Shown piece by piece: positions 63,822 through 64,000 of a stretch of 64,000 bases of DNA; positions within the stretch are counted from its first letter, which is position 1, and every line of letters starts with the position of its first letter. Both the position numbers and the translations under genes were made by a program. This stretch comes from Zeus faber (lineage: Eukaryota; Chordata; Actinopteri; Zeiformes; Zeidae). The stretch is from contig OY482847.1 of NCBI GenBank assembly GCA_960531495.1, positions 10,529,442 through 10,593,441 of the forward strand, written 5' to 3'. The notes below the pieces were generated by a model that was not told the DNA's origin, made no database searches, and worked only from the letters and a program-made list of their open reading frames with translations.

Positions 63822-64000
63822 GTTAGTATACATACACCAACTCTATTATATCCATGAAAAGTATAGACCCGGACACAAACATGACCACTAATCATCCTGG
63901 CTTTGGCATTATCTCTCATACTCATTAACACTAATCGCAGTTCATCAGGTAATTTAAGACTATTACCTGTCTGTTTTTAAATGTTTAATGGGCTTATGCC

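Overview
This window is nuclear DNA from a vertebrate, most likely a teleost fish. The genes are split by GT-AG introns. (CA)n/(TG)n microsatellites are very dense, and recognisable remnants of fish-type transposons (hAT, Tc1, RLE-type LINE, Gypsy) are present. The species cannot be fixed from sequence alone. All gene assignments come from reading translated exons against remembered family sequences; no database was searched.

Two protein genes are well supported, both on the + strand. The first, at 3727-25848, is slc6a2, the plasma-membrane noradrenaline transporter (NET). Its complete coding sequence lies in 14 exons that join without a break into 630 residues. A CpG-rich stretch at about 1840-2506 is the best candidate for the promoter and a non-coding first exon, and the 3' UTR probably runs to about 27.9 kb. 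The second, from 48080 to past the right edge, is the 5' part of slc12a4, the K-Cl cotransporter KCC1. It comprises a first exon at 48080, a phase-compatible candidate alternative first exon at 60337, and three shared exons reaching into the first membrane segment.

Layout: 1-1839, AT-rich upstream DNA with no gene seen; 1840-3726, candidate promoter, exon 1 and intron 1 with a roughly 500 bp tetranucleotide array; 3727-25848, slc6a2 coding exons and introns; 25849-about 27920, probable 3' UTR; about 27.9-47.9 kb, an intergenic stretch with no recognised host gene, holding a complete short hAT element, an RLE LINE fragment, a perfect 19-bp hairpin, a roughly 940-bp inverted-repeat element, a Gypsy fossil and a Tc1 transposase fragment; 47.9-64 kb, slc12a4.

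The genes do not act in one pathway: NET clears noradrenaline using Na+ and Cl- gradients, while KCC1 exports K+ and Cl-. Their neighbourhood recalls the human SLC6A3/SLC12A7 pair at 5p15.33 and the SLC6A2/SLC12A4 genes on 16q, so it probably reflects an ancient duplicated block.

The observations most worth a second look are two NET 3' splice sites that abut long (TG)n runs with almost no polypyrimidine tract, the alternative first exon of slc12a4, the (CAA)n leader just before its main start codon, the hAT element with a perfect 8-bp target duplication, and the perfect hairpin at 34612-34652. I found no sign of a wholly new biological system.
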